A DNA stretch of 64,000 nt from Algibacter mikhailovii. GTDB lineage: Bacteria; Bacteroidota; Bacteroidia; Flavobacteriales; Flavobacteriaceae. The DNA is taken from contig NZ_BMWZ01000001.1 in NCBI RefSeq assembly GCF_014651495.1, forward strand, positions 436,575-500,574. The letters are read 5' to 3'. The first letter of the stretch is position 1; every line of letters starts with the position of its first letter. Shown here piece after piece: positions 7,985-16,958 of this stretch. A model generated the notes under the pieces. The model was not told the origin of the DNA. It made no database searches and saw only the letters and a list, made by a program, of their open reading frames with translations. Made by a program: the position numbers and the translations under genes.

Positions 7985-9298
7985 TTATAGTTTTGTAACT
8001 CGTACTTTCTTCTTTTTTAACCGGGTATTATTCAATTTTTGAATTAAGTCCTCCGCCTTCTTTAAGGGTATAGCAACAAAAGCACAATCTTGCTTTAATT
8101 CTATAGAACCTAACTCTTCCTTGCTTATTTGGCCTTTTTTTAAAAACAAACCGGCTATATCGCCTTTTGAAATTTTGTCTTTCCTCCCCCCTGAAATAAA
8201 CAAAGTTTGCCAATATTGCAGTTTAAAATTGGCCTTTTTAGAAATATTAATCCCTTCTGTCTCTTGAATGAAATCCGGTAACAATCGACCTTTCCTTTTC
8301 AATACATAAGCAGTTCCATTTGCATGCATTCTAGCTGTTCGACCATTTCTATGTATAAACTCTTCCTTGTGTATAGGCAATTCGTAATGAATGATATATT
8401 GCAATTCCGGAATATCAATACCACGTGCGGCTAAATCTGTTGCTACTAATATTTGGCAAGATCCATTTCTAAATTTAATTAGTGCACGTTCTCTATCCTT
8501 TTGTTCCATACCTCCCGAAAAACAGGCGTGATTTATGTTTTTACGCTTTAAAAAACGGCTTACTTCATTGATGCTATCTCGTAAGTTGCAAAAAATAATA
8601 CCGGGTTCATTCCCTATATGCTGCAATAAATCAATCAAGGTGTGTAACATGTTCTTATCTGGAGAAATTACTGTTTTAATATCCAAATTAGACCGTTGTG
8701 ATTCTTTAAGATAATTAATAATTGTAGGCTGGTTTAACTTTACAAACTCTGGTATTTTAACTCCTTGGGTTGCCGATGTTAACACACGTTTATTTAAATT
8801 ATTTAATTGACTGATTATGGCCTTCATTTCTTCTTCAAAACCGTCTTCTAAGGACTTATCGAATTCATCTAAAATTAGTGTCTTAATGGCCGTTTTAGAA
8901 AATCGCTCTTGGTCAAAATGATCTAATAGTCTTCCAGGTGTACCAATTAAAATTGCGGGATTATGTTTTATTTCAATTTTGTCTTTTGATATAGGTCTGC
9001 CTCCATAAACAGCATTTACTTTAAAACCTGAGCCCATACTCCGTATAACTTGCTCAATTTGAATTGCTAATTCCCGCGTAGGCACTATAATTAGGGCTTG
9101 AACTTCTTTGGAAGTAGGATCCAGTTCTCTCAACAATGGTAATGAAAAAGCTAATGTTTTACCTGTTCCTGTGGGCGATAATATAACAGTATTCGTTTTG
9201 TTTTCAATTACTGAAATTGCTTCCTCCTGCATGGGATTCAGTTCATGAATATTTAATTTAGTGAGAATATCCTGTTGATTTTTAACACTACTTGCCAT
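7985..9298 (-). CDS. DEAD-box RNA helicase with DbpA-like C-terminal RNA-binding domain (DEFD variant)
   Basis: The 437-residue protein has the two RecA-like domains of a DEAD-box helicase: SPTGTGKT (Walker A, residues 41-48), PTRELA, GTPGRLL, then DEFD at 144-147 in place of DEAD, SAT at 175-177, and ATDLAARGIDIPELQ and HRNGRTAR in domain 2. The last about 75 residues (ISKGDIAGLFLKKG..) resemble the DbpA RNA-binding domain, which in DbpA directs the helicase to 23S rRNA, so a ribosome-assembly role is likely. The stop of the upstream helicase lies 3 bases before this gene, so the two are one operon. The third motif II residue, Ala to Phe, is unusual. Confidence 0.9.
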   Translation of the reverse strand: MASSVKNQQDILTKLNIHELNPMQEEAISVIENKTNTVILSPTGTGKTLAFSLPLLRELDPTSKEVQALIIVPTRELAIQIEQVIRSMGSGFKVNAVYGGRPISKDKIEIKHNPAILIGTPGRLLDHFDQERFSKTAIKTLILDEFDKSLEDGFEEEMKAIISQLNNLNKRVLTSATQGVKIPEFVKLNQPTIINYLKESQRSNLDIKTVISPDKNMLHTLIDLLQHIGNEPGIIFCNLRDSINEVSRFLKRKNINHACFSGGMEQKDRERALIKFRNGSCQILVATDLAARGIDIPELQYIIHYELPIHKEEFIHRNGRTARMHANGTAYVLKRKGRLLPDFIQETEGINISKKANFKLQYWQTLFISGGRKDKISKGDIAGLFLKKGQISKEELGSIELKQDCAFVAIPLKKAEDLIQKLNNTRLKKKKVRVTKL

Positions 9299-9301
9299 AG
9301 T

Positions 9302-10630
9302 TTATCTTTTTGAGACCTCTTTCGTTGTAGACTTATCAGCCGTTTCAGCGAGGTAGTTGGCGAGTATCTTATCAACTAATTCCTCTTTTGTGGCGTGATG
9401 AAAAATAGTCTTTATTTTTGATTTAAACGCTTCTGAAACTTCCCGGTTAGGTTTTGTTTTAAAGATTTTCCTTGCCCATACCAATGCATTATTCTCGGCA
9501 ATACTTTGTGCATCTGCCTTAACAAATTCGCTAAAAGTAATACCTAATTCTTCCTCAAATTCTGGAATATCCTCAATTTCTTCTTTTTGAATGATACTTA
9601 AAGAAAGGCCTTTTCCTCCTGCCCGTGCCGTACGGCCACTTCTATGAACATAGGCGTCATAAGTATCAGGCAAATGGTAATTAACAACGTAAGCCAGTTC
9701 TTTGACATCAATACCTCGAGCTGCCAAATCGGTGGTTACCAGAATATTGATATATCCCGCTCTAAATTGTTCCATAATTCGATCTCTGATGCCTTGTGAT
9801 AAACTTCCGTGAATAGCACCAGAAGAGAACTTATTTATAGCTAATTTTTTTGCTAATTTATTTACCGCAGCTTTAGTTTTACAAAATATAATACCTCGAG
9901 CCCCTTCTTTTGAATTTAAAAAATGAAGCAATATTTCTAATTTTTCTATGGGCTCAACAACCACAAATTGATGATCTATGCCTTGATGCCCAGACGAAGC
10001 CATATCAGCTTCAATTTTCACAACATCCTTAGACATATAATTATGTACCAGTTGTTTAATATTTCCTGATATGGTAGCTGTAAATAAAAAAGTTCTCTTA
10101 GATTTTGGAATTCCACTAATAATCAAATCAACCTCTGCTTTTAAGGCACTAATCATTTCATCAGCCTCATCTAGCACTAGATATTGCACGGTATTAATAT
10201 TAATTGCTTCGCGCTTCATCAAATCTACTAAACGCCCTGGCGTTGCCACTACAATGTGCGCTGTTGATTTTAGACGTTCAATTTGTTGTTTTAAAGGAGT
10301 GCCTCCGTATACGACAGCTATGGAAACCTCTGGCATATTAGCGGCAAATACCATTAAGTTATCATAAATCTGCCGAGCTAATTCTCTGGTAGGAACCAAT
10401 ATAAGCCCCTGTAAATTAGAATTAGTTTCATTAATTAACTGCAATAAAGGTAAGCCAAAAGCAGCTGTTTTACCTGTACCCGTCTTAGCTAAAGCAACAA
10501 CATCCTCCTTTTGATTTAAAACAATTGGAATTGTTTTCTCTTGTATCTCTGTAGGATTAAGATAATTTAATTCTGCTAAACTTTGTTGTATTTTTTTAAT
10601 AACTCCTAAATCGGAAAAACCTTTTGACAT
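9302..10630 (-). CDS. DEAD-box ATP-dependent RNA helicase (RhlE/CsdA-like)
   Basis: The 442-residue protein shows all DEAD-box motifs: ALAKTGTGKTAAFGLPLL (Q-motif/Walker A region), LVPTRELARQI, VVATPGRLVDL, LVLDEADEM (canonical DEAD), FTATI, IIFCKTKAAVNKLAKKL, VTTDLAARGIDVKELAYVVNY and YVHRSGRTARAG. A short C-terminal extension of about 70 residues is lysine- and glutamate-rich with no named domain. It is the first gene of a two-helicase operon, with a TACCTTTG promoter element at 10646-10653. The cold-shock-domain gene just upstream on the same strand suggests a shared role in RNA unfolding at low temperature. Confidence 0.92.
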   Translation of the reverse strand: MSKGFSDLGVIKKIQQSLAELNYLNPTEIQEKTIPIVLNQKEDVVALAKTGTGKTAAFGLPLLQLINETNSNLQGLILVPTRELARQIYDNLMVFAANMPEVSIAVVYGGTPLKQQIERLKSTAHIVVATPGRLVDLMKREAININTVQYLVLDEADEMISALKAEVDLIISGIPKSKRTFLFTATISGNIKQLVHNYMSKDVVKIEADMASSGHQGIDHQFVVVEPIEKLEILLHFLNSKEGARGIIFCKTKAAVNKLAKKLAINKFSSGAIHGSLSQGIRDRIMEQFRAGYINILVTTDLAARGIDVKELAYVVNYHLPDTYDAYVHRSGRTARAGGKGLSLSIIQKEEIEDIPEFEEELGITFSEFVKADAQSIAENNALVWARKIFKTKPNREVSEAFKSKIKTIFHHATKEELVDKILANYLAETADKSTTKEVSKR

Positions 10631-10645
10631 AAAAATGCTTTTTTA

Positions 10646-10653
10646 CAAAGGTA
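10646..10653 (-). promoter_or_regulatory. -7 promoter element of the helicase operon
   Basis: On the minus strand TACCTTTG, an exact TAnnTTTG match, 15 bases before the ATG at 10630. A TTG at the right spacing is not clear. Confidence 0.45.
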
Positions 10654-10768
10654 ATGATACAAACGTTGGAATAACCTATATAACTCGTATTACCCCCTAA
10701 ATGGTAAGTAGACTTTTTTAAAAAAACAAAGCGCAATTAAAACAGGTGTATCTAGAGTTTACTAGTTT

Positions 10769-11017
10769 CTATTTAATGACACGTACATTGGTGGCAACTG
10801 GGCCTTTAGAACTCTTTTCTATATTAAAAGAAACACGCTTTTTTTCTCTAATTTTATCAATTAGATTTTTAGTGTGCACAAATATCTCCTCCCCAGAATC
10901 TTCAACAATAATAAATCCGTAGCCTTTTTTATAGTTAAAAAACTTAACCGTACCTTCTTTTAAATCGGATTCATTATTCAGGTTAAATAATTTATTAATA
11001 AAATTCTTAATCATCAT
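10769..11017 (-). CDS. Cold-shock-domain protein (CspA family)
   Basis: The 82-residue protein consists of an N-terminal extension of about 20 residues followed by a complete cold-shock domain: EGTVKFFNYKKGYGFI carries the RNP1-like GYGFI and EEIFVHTKNL the RNP2-like segment. The typical closing VATNVRVIK is present. These proteins bind single-stranded nucleic acid and act as RNA chaperones. The 5' leader is about 55 bases from the TACTTTTG element at 11074-11081. It lies upstream of the two DEAD-box helicases on the same strand but is separated by 138 bases and a second promoter. Confidence 0.93.
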   Translation of the reverse strand: MMIKNFINKLFNLNNESDLKEGTVKFFNYKKGYGFIIVEDSGEEIFVHTKNLIDKIREKKRVSFNIEKSSKGPVATNVRVIK

Positions 11018-11073
11018 TTCTGTTTTTACAAGGCTAACTTAATGGTAGCTATTACTTCAAATTAACAAGGCCA

Positions 11074-11081
11074 CAAAAGTA
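11074..11081 (-). promoter_or_regulatory. -7 promoter element of the cold-shock gene
   Basis: TACTTTTG on the minus strand, exact TAnnTTTG, about 56 bases upstream of the ATG at 11017. Confidence 0.42.
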
Positions 11082-11152
11082 AGTTAAAAAAAAGAGTTAA
11101 TAAAAAAACACTAGGAATTATAGCAGTTACTTTATTAATTTCATTTTCATAA

Positions 11153-11770
11153 ATGTTTGAATCCTTATCTTTACCCAGTAAACGCATAGAATTGGAAAAC
11201 CTACAACAGCTAAAAGGTCATTTAGAGGAAATTGCCCATATTTCTCAAACAGATTGGGCGTTTTTCACCTCTAAATTACAACGCCGTATCATTCCTAAGA
11301 AAACCATATTTTTAGAACTTGATGCTATAGAAAATCACATTTCCTTTATTGAGTCTGGTGTGGTACGTCTATATATCCCTAAAGATAACCCAGAAAAAGA
11401 AATTACATTTGGTTTTAGTTTTGAGAACCAGTTTGTAAGTGCATATGATTCCTTCTTAACACAAACGCCATCAGCGTATCAATTACAAGCACTTACAGAA
11501 ACTACTATTTTAAGCATTACTTATGATGACTTGCAGGCCGTTTACAGAACCACCCAAATAGGAAACCTTATTGGTAGATTGACAGCTGAACGTCTTTTTT
11601 TATTAAAATCTAGCCGTGAACAGAATCTATTAAATCTTACGGCTGAAGAGCGCTATATGAAATTGTTTAAAGAACGCCCTGAACTTCTTAAGGTGATTCC
11701 TTTAAAATACGTAAGTTCATATATTGGCATAACGGCACAAGCATTGAGCAGAATTAGAAAACGTTTGTAA
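11153..11770 (+). CDS. Crp/Fnr-family transcriptional regulator
   Basis: The 205-residue protein has a cyclic-nucleotide-binding-like beta-roll (FLELDAIENHISFIESGVVRLYI, then EITFGFSFENQFVSAYDSFL) over about residues 30-115, a long dimer helix, and a C-terminal helix-turn-helix ending VSSYIGITAQALSRIRKRL. It lacks the usual RxxxxS phosphate-binding signature of true cAMP receptors and has no Fe-S cysteines, as in many Bacteroidota Crp/Fnr paralogues whose ligand is unknown. It ends 61 bases before the desaturase gene on the same strand, which it may control. Confidence 0.88.
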   Translation: MFESLSLPSKRIELENLQQLKGHLEEIAHISQTDWAFFTSKLQRRIIPKKTIFLELDAIENHISFIESGVVRLYIPKDNPEKEITFGFSFENQFVSAYDSFLTQTPSAYQLQALTETTILSITYDDLQAVYRTTQIGNLIGRLTAERLFLLKSSREQNLLNLTAEERYMKLFKERPELLKVIPLKYVSSYIGITAQALSRIRKRL

Positions 11771-11831
11771 TTTTATTGATTTAGGTTCATTGTTTAGCAA
11801 AGGAGTGCAAATTATCTTTGCAAAAAAAATT

Positions 11832-12572
11832 ATGACCATAGTTATTTTTGTTTTAGTCCTTTGGTATGGTGGCCTGTTTTTCCAATCCTTCTTTTTACAT
11901 CGTTATGCTGCTCATCAGGTGTTTATCATGTCTAAAACCATGGAGCGCATTACATTTATTTTGACCTGGATTTTTCAAGGTTCTAGTTATTTAAGTGCTT
12001 ACGGATATGGTATCATGCACCGCATGCACCACGCCTATACAGACACGGATAAGGATCCACACTCCCCTTCTTATGATGCTAATGTTTTTGCTATGATGTG
12101 GAAGACCAAAACTATTTATCAAGACATCAATAAACAACGTATTGACGTAGACCCACGTTTTACCAAAAATGTTCCGCAATGGAAAACATTTGATGCTTTT
12201 GCCAGTTCACGTTTTTCCAGATTACTTTGGATTTCTTTGTATGTTTTGTTTTTTGTCTTTTTTACAACGGCTTGGTGGCAATGGTTGCTATTACCTATTA
12301 CCTTCCTAATGGCGCCAATTCATGGTGTAATAATTAATTGGTTTGGTCATATTTATGGTTATGTTAATTATAAAATGAATAACACGAGTAAAAATTTATT
12401 TCGGTTTGATTTTTTGATGATGGGCGAAGGCTACCACAATAACCATCATAAATTTGCAAATCGTGCTAATTTTGGTGTAAAATGGTATGAAATTGATTTA
12501 ACCTATATGATAATAAAGGTTTTAAACTACTTTGGTATAATTCAATTGAAACACCAAACAGTAAAAAAATAG
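11832..12572 (+). CDS. Fatty acid desaturase (acyl-CoA/stearoyl-CoA desaturase family)
   Basis: The 246-residue membrane protein carries the three histidine boxes of delta-9-type desaturases: HRYAAH near residue 23, HRMHH near residue 65 and GEGYHNNHH near the C-terminus. Four hydrophobic segments flank them. It introduces a double bond into acyl chains at the membrane, using oxygen and an electron donor not encoded nearby. I chose the ATG at 11832, since the longer frame from 11790 needs a TTG and adds 14 residues with no family match. It follows the Crp/Fnr gene, and homeoviscous membrane control is a plausible inference. Confidence 0.9.
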   Translation: MTIVIFVLVLWYGGLFFQSFFLHRYAAHQVFIMSKTMERITFILTWIFQGSSYLSAYGYGIMHRMHHAYTDTDKDPHSPSYDANVFAMMWKTKTIYQDINKQRIDVDPRFTKNVPQWKTFDAFASSRFSRLLWISLYVLFFVFFTTAWWQWLLLPITFLMAPIHGVIINWFGHIYGYVNYKMNNTSKNLFRFDFLMMGEGYHNNHHKFANRANFGVKWYEIDLTYMIIKVLNYFGIIQLKHQTVKK

Positions 12573-12636
12573 TAGAACAAATTCTTCATATAATTATATA
12601 TATTAGCATATCTTAAGTATTATAATTTAACAATAT

Positions 12637-13482
12637 ATGTTCAAGCACTTCTTAGTTACTAGATTTAATCTAAAAAAATCAGACTGGAAAACGAATAAGA
12701 ACAACAAAGATGTGCTTACCGATGAATGGCATAGAAATAGATTTAAGCTATTTACTGATTATTGTTTTCCCAGTGTTGTTGCTCAAACTAATACTAATTT
12801 TGACTGGATTGTCTTTTTTGATACATCTACCAAAGAAGAATTTCGAACAATAGTATCGAATTTAGCCAAGGAATTCCCCAATTTTAAACCGATATATATT
12901 GACGGCATGGACCTATACCTTCCTGCTGTTCAAGACTACGTTAAAGATTTTGATGAAGATTTTATTATTACAACAGGAATTGATAATGATGATTGTATTA
13001 GCAAGCACTTTATAGAAGAAATTCAAAAAAAATTTGATAAACAAGAGTTTATGGCCTTAGATTTTGTTGATGGATATACCATCCAAACACAATCTAATAT
13101 AAAAGTGGGCAAGAAACTGCATCAATACAATCCTTTTATTTCACTTTTTGAAAGAAATGTTAACCCCAAAACCATTAGAGACCGTTCACATAGAAATTGG
13201 AAAAAAGAGAAAAATGTGTTACAAGTAAGAGACGTAAAAATTTGGTCGTCTGTAATTCATGCTGAAAACAAGGTCAATGAGTTTACAGGATACGGTCATG
13301 TGAACATAGAAGATTTTTTTGAATCCTTTAAAATATCAAAAGCACAAGAGCATTATATAAAAGAAAACGCAATTCCGGTTACCAAATGGGGCTTTGAAAG
13401 CAAAATTAATTTCTTGTCTTCTTATTGGAAATTTAGTTCTAAAAACCTTAAGCGATCTTTAGGTTTTTATACAAAAAAATAG
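12637..13482 (+). CDS. Putative rhamnosyltransferase-type glycosyltransferase
   Basis: The 281-residue protein resembles the putative rhamnosyl transferase family (PF11316 type, from memory): N-terminal FKHFLVTRFNL, a conserved DEWHRNRFKLFTDYCFPSVVAQTN segment, FDWIVFFDTST, and a TTGIDNDDCISKHF region near residues 120-133 that holds the Asp cluster expected to bind metal and nucleotide sugar. It is a cytoplasmic GT-A-like enzyme with no membrane segment. It stands alone between the desaturase and a terminator, about 15 kb away from the main polysaccharide locus. The acceptor is unknown. Confidence 0.75.
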   Translation: MFKHFLVTRFNLKKSDWKTNKNNKDVLTDEWHRNRFKLFTDYCFPSVVAQTNTNFDWIVFFDTSTKEEFRTIVSNLAKEFPNFKPIYIDGMDLYLPAVQDYVKDFDEDFIITTGIDNDDCISKHFIEEIQKKFDKQEFMALDFVDGYTIQTQSNIKVGKKLHQYNPFISLFERNVNPKTIRDRSHRNWKKEKNVLQVRDVKIWSSVIHAENKVNEFTGYGHVNIEDFFESFKISKAQEHYIKENAIPVTKWGFESKINFLSSYWKFSSKNLKRSLGFYTKK

Positions 13483-13507
13483 ACTTTATAAATATTTTAT
13501 TTAAACA

Positions 13508-13538
13508 AAAAGCCCTCAATATTTGAGGGCTTTTGATG
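13508..13538 (+). terminator. Intrinsic terminator after the rhamnosyltransferase-like gene
   Basis: AAAAGCCCTCAA and TTGAGGGCTTTT form a perfect 12-bp stem with a 3-base loop, about 25 bases after the stop. Flanking A and T runs make it potentially bidirectional. Confidence 0.85.
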
Positions 13539-13750
13539 TAAATTAGTGAATGTTTCTTTTTAGCGATTTAAAAAATCAATTACTTTATGTTTCATTCAAT
13601 TACGTTATAAAATTAACTCAAAGAGCTCGATAAAAAAACAACATATTTACCTTAAAGATTATCTATTTTAACCATTTTCAAAAGCGATCACTCAATAGGA
13701 ATGAAACTGTTACCTTTAAACTAAATAAATTAAAAGTATGTGTCAATTTT

Positions 13751-14338
13751 TTATTCCCTTCTCACTATTGTAAATTTAATAATTCCGGTATCTACCTCCG
13801 ACTTTTGTAGCAAACCATTTTTGTAATAGTATTTGCTTTCACTTCCGTTTGGTGCTATTTTTAAATAGATGTGCTCCCCTATTTTCTCAAGGTTATGAAA
13901 ATCACCATGCTCTTCAGCATATATCGTCCTAACATTTATAGGTTCCTCCAACACAAGTTGAATGACACTATTATTAATAGGCGTATAAATTTCTTTTTTT
14001 AATTTTTCATTTGAATAAAACCAATATCTATTATCTTCTTTAACAGTCCTTACTTTTGTTTTATCCTTTCCCCTTAATGTTATATGCGCCTTAGCATCTT
14101 TTAAAAGACCATCAATAAAAGTTACATTATAGTTATAAACCAGAGGAACTTCTATTAATAAGTTAAATTCAATTTCAGTATGACTTTGATAATTAATTTC
14201 TCCTTCATTTGTGGTTTTAGATGCTTCTAGAGTCCCCAACAGGTTACCGCGATGAATAACGTTAAAACTATGAAACTGAGTTTGAGACGAAACCGTACAA
14301 CATAATAAAAACAAATACAGTATTATTAGTTTTCTCAT
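13751..14338 (-). CDS. Secreted protein of DUF6134 type, function unknown
   Basis: From the ATG at 14338 the precursor has 195 residues, beginning MRKLIILYLFLLCCTVSSQ, a clean signal peptide. The frame extends 12 codons further to 14374, but that extension would bury the signal peptide. An AAGGA-like stretch lies before 14338. The mature part (FHSFNVIHRGNLLGTLEASKTT.. to KNGLLQKSEVDTGIIKFTIVRRE) matches, from memory, a family of periplasmic Bacteroidota proteins with an all-beta repeat pattern. No enzyme motif is visible. It lies downstream of the dioxygenase-like gene on the same strand, but a terminator at 14400-14430 separates them. Confidence 0.65.
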   Translation of the reverse strand: MRKLIILYLFLLCCTVSSQTQFHSFNVIHRGNLLGTLEASKTTNEGEINYQSHTEIEFNLLIEVPLVYNYNVTFIDGLLKDAKAHITLRGKDKTKVRTVKEDNRYWFYSNEKLKKEIYTPINNSVIQLVLEEPINVRTIYAEEHGDFHNLEKIGEHIYLKIAPNGSESKYYYKNGLLQKSEVDTGIIKFTIVRRE

Positions 14339-14399
14339 ATATTTTTTTATTTCCTTAAATATATAAAAATACAAGAGTATTCATTTATTAATCTTTAGA

Positions 14400-14430
14400 A
14401 AACAAAAAAGACTCCTTAAAAGGAGTCTTT
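14400..14430 (-). terminator. Intrinsic terminator after the dioxygenase-like gene
   Basis: AAAGACTCCTT and AAGGAGTCTTT (14407-14430) form a perfect 11-bp stem with a 2-base spacer. On the minus strand it is followed by a T-rich run, 24 bases after the stop at 14454. Confidence 0.85.
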
Positions 14431-14453
14431 AAAGCTTCAAGAATCTATATTCC

Positions 14454-15056
14454 TTAAATATTTTTTTCTTTTTGGTTTAGTATTATATCTTTCTTAGCTA
14501 CTAAAATATCATTCTCCTTCTCAAGTGTAAGAATACAATCTACCCCTTGTTTTTTCATACGCTTACGACATATTTTAGATAATTTAGGGTCATCATCAAA
14601 AAGATATACTGGCAAATCATATTCCCTTTCATTAGGGGCCTTAATTATTGGATGAATATGTTTCAATTTGCGAGAAGACAAACGTTTACCAGGAACAAAA
14701 GTGAAAAAGGTGTATTCTCCATTTTCATTTGTTTTAACCCATGCTCTATGCTGAACATGTCGCTTAGAACCTGTCTTTACAATTTCATAACTACCGTCTT
14801 CATTGGGTTGTTCAATATATAGTATAACATCCTTTGCAGGTGTTACGCCATCACTTTGGTATATTGTTCCTGTAATTTTTAATTTTTCTAATTTACTATC
14901 ATAGTCAGGTATAGTAGCCACATTAGATAATACACTTTCTGAATAATCATAAAATGGATTTTTTGTACTAGACTTAAATGCAATTTCTTGAGCCGAAATT
15001 TTAGTAGTAGAAGATAAAATTAATCCGATGTAAAATAAAACTATAAATGGTCTCAT
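14454..15056 (-). CDS. Exported intradiol ring-cleavage dioxygenase-like protein, one iron ligand apparently missing
   Basis: The 200-residue precursor starts with a signal peptide (FIVLFYIGLILSSTTKISAQ). The remainder follows the intradiol dioxygenase fold: KITGTIYQSDGVTPAKDVILYIEQ, a DGSY tyrosine, AWVKTNENGEYTFFTFVPG and the KHIHPII histidine pair. In active enzymes of the protocatechuate dioxygenase type the iron is held by two Tyr and two His, and the second Tyr lies in a PGxYP-like motif before HIH. Here that position reads PGKRLSS, so the second Tyr seems lost. The rest is well conserved. It may be a binding protein or use altered metal coordination. It is monocistronic with its own terminator. 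Confidence 0.75.
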   Translation of the reverse strand: MRPFIVLFYIGLILSSTTKISAQEIAFKSSTKNPFYDYSESVLSNVATIPDYDSKLEKLKITGTIYQSDGVTPAKDVILYIEQPNEDGSYEIVKTGSKRHVQHRAWVKTNENGEYTFFTFVPGKRLSSRKLKHIHPIIKAPNEREYDLPVYLFDDDPKLSKICRKRMKKQGVDCILTLEKENDILVAKKDIILNQKEKNI

Positions 15057-15279
15057 GTTGATTTTTAGTTGGTTAAGCTGGGTCGAAATTAAAGCATTAG
15101 ATAGTTGCCATTACTATAAACCGCATGAACGCAAGAAATAAAACGTCGAAATGACAAGGTTTGCAAAATTCATCGGCAAAATACCTTTGCTAATGGTAAT
15201 GAGCACATTAAAAGGCCAAACAAGTGTATGGATTTCAGCAAAGCACAATTATCTGTGAACCCAATACTAAATCAAAAAT

Positions 15280-15819
15280 TTAAGGAGATACAATTTTACC
15301 TGAATACCTTATGGCTAGTCTAGAACCACCACTTATGGCGATATCGGCTTTTGAATTGGAGAATATAATAATATTTACATTGAATTTTTCGGATTTGCTC
15401 TTCGCTTCAAACGACACATCATACGTATTTTTTTTACTTAACTCAGCTTTGTAGTTTTCAACAAGACCATCAAATTGAATTGCACTATCATCCGTACCAT
15501 ATCCTACTTGCATTTGTCGTTCACCAAAATAAGGAAGAAATGATGATATACTGTCTTCTTTGATTTCCAAAAAATTAGGGTTACCTATCAAACTAATTGC
15601 ATTTGTATTACTTCCTGGTGGCATCAAACCAGAATTCATTACGCTCTGAAGTGCTGCAGTAACCTGAGGATAAGCCATATCAGATTCTATTCGATATGCT
15701 CTTTTTTCAATTAATAGATTAAAAGCATTCATTTCTGCTTCAGTCATGACAGGTTTAGATGATTTACACGCAATATGAGTAATCCCGCAAACCATTAAAA
15801 TAATTATCAATTTTTTCAT
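15280..15819 (-). CDS. DUF4251 family lipoprotein
   Basis: The 179-residue lipoprotein begins MKKLIIILMVCGITHIACKSS, with a lipobox ending at Cys18. I chose the ATG at 15819 rather than the longer frame to 15846. The mature domain (FNLLIEKRAYRIESDMAYPQVTAALQSV.. LPYFGERQMQVGYGTDDSAIQFDG.. SGGSRLAIRYSGKI) fits DUF4251, a Bacteroidota family of periplasmic or outer-membrane lipoproteins of unknown role. It lies 58 bases downstream of the GT9 gene on the same strand and could be the end of the pnt-GT9 transcript. Confidence 0.8.
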   Translation of the reverse strand: MKKLIIILMVCGITHIACKSSKPVMTEAEMNAFNLLIEKRAYRIESDMAYPQVTAALQSVMNSGLMPPGSNTNAISLIGNPNFLEIKEDSISSFLPYFGERQMQVGYGTDDSAIQFDGLVENYKAELSKKNTYDVSFEAKSKSEKFNVNIIIFSNSKADIAISGGSRLAIRYSGKIVSP

Positions 15820-15877
15820 CACAGTATAAGGTAATACAATTACCAATTAAATCAAAGAATAATAAAACTCTTTACTG

Positions 15878-16927
15878 TTACTTAAGGATGTTATCAATTG
15901 CTGTAATCCAATAATCTATATTTGTCTTATTAGTTTGTAATCCTATGTTTTTAGAACCATAGGGTTTATACATTTCCATATTAGTCACAGAAAAGAAACC
16001 TACTGTAGGGGCTAATGACGCACTAGCTAAGTGCATAACCCCATTATCGGCAGCTATAAAGACACTGGTATTTCGAATTATTGCAGCCATTTCCCTTATA
16101 TCCTGACTGTAAAAATTTGGAGATTTAAAATTAATTTTTGAAATATTCTCTATTGGTAACATTTCAATAATATTATAGTCTGGGTATTCTTTTAAAAGCC
16201 TTTCATAAAAAGTGCCCCACCATTCTTCAGAATAACATTTATCTCCTGTAGCATTGGTATAAATACAAATGGTTTCCTTATCTCCAGGTACTACACCATT
16301 CAATACTTGTTTTCCTTTTGCTATTTCTTGGTCATTTAATTTTACGTCCAATACCGGCACCTTGTTTTCTACCTGAATGTTAACTCCTAAGTTTTTTAAA
16401 TATAATCTTAAATTATATACCGGGTATATAGAGATATGTTGATAACCATCAAGATGTTTAAATTCGGAATCGTCAACTTCACCAAAAATTTTAAAATCAG
16501 CTTTTGCTATTTGAGTTAGTAATCGACCCGATGACGAGGTTCTATCCCCATTTATTACAAAATCATATTTCCGTTGCTTGATTGACGCCCATGAACTAAT
16601 ATACTTGACAATATGACTCCATGGTCTTTTTGGTAGCTTTATTACATTGACAACTTCTTTGTAATTTTCAAAAACAGGATGTGCCACCCCTCCTTTTACA
16701 AATAAATCAATTTCACAGTTTGGAAATACATCGATCACTTCTTGCACAAGTGGTGTTAAAAGTAATTGATTTCCTAATCTATGATTTGGTCTTATAATCA
16801 GTACTTTTTTAACTTTTAAAACATCACAAGACCCATAAGCTGGTTCAGTATAAGAATTACCAACTCCTTTTGCTAGGTTCCATATAACAGTTCTTCTAAT
16901 ATGATTAATACGGGATTTGAATGACAT
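15878..16927 (-). CDS. Glycosyltransferase family 9 (heptosyltransferase-like)
   Basis: The 349-residue protein has the GT-B layout of ADP-heptose:LPS heptosyltransferases: VLIIRPNHRLGNQLLLTPLVQEV near the N-terminus and, in the C-terminal half, ICIYTNATGDKCYSEEWWGTF and VFIAADNGVMHLASA, the GT9 nucleotide-sugar signature (DxGxxH). It is predicted to add a sugar to the LPS core on the cytoplasmic face of the inner membrane. It lies 31 bases downstream of pntB on the same strand and may be cotranscribed with the transhydrogenase genes without functional connection. Confidence 0.87.
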   Translation of the reverse strand: MSFKSRINHIRRTVIWNLAKGVGNSYTEPAYGSCDVLKVKKVLIIRPNHRLGNQLLLTPLVQEVIDVFPNCEIDLFVKGGVAHPVFENYKEVVNVIKLPKRPWSHIVKYISSWASIKQRKYDFVINGDRTSSSGRLLTQIAKADFKIFGEVDDSEFKHLDGYQHISIYPVYNLRLYLKNLGVNIQVENKVPVLDVKLNDQEIAKGKQVLNGVVPGDKETICIYTNATGDKCYSEEWWGTFYERLLKEYPDYNIIEMLPIENISKINFKSPNFYSQDIREMAAIIRNTSVFIAADNGVMHLASASLAPTVGFFSVTNMEMYKPYGSKNIGLQTNKTNIDYWITAIDNILK

Positions 16928-16958
16928 TAAAATCGATTTTATGTAAAGTGCTGCAAAA

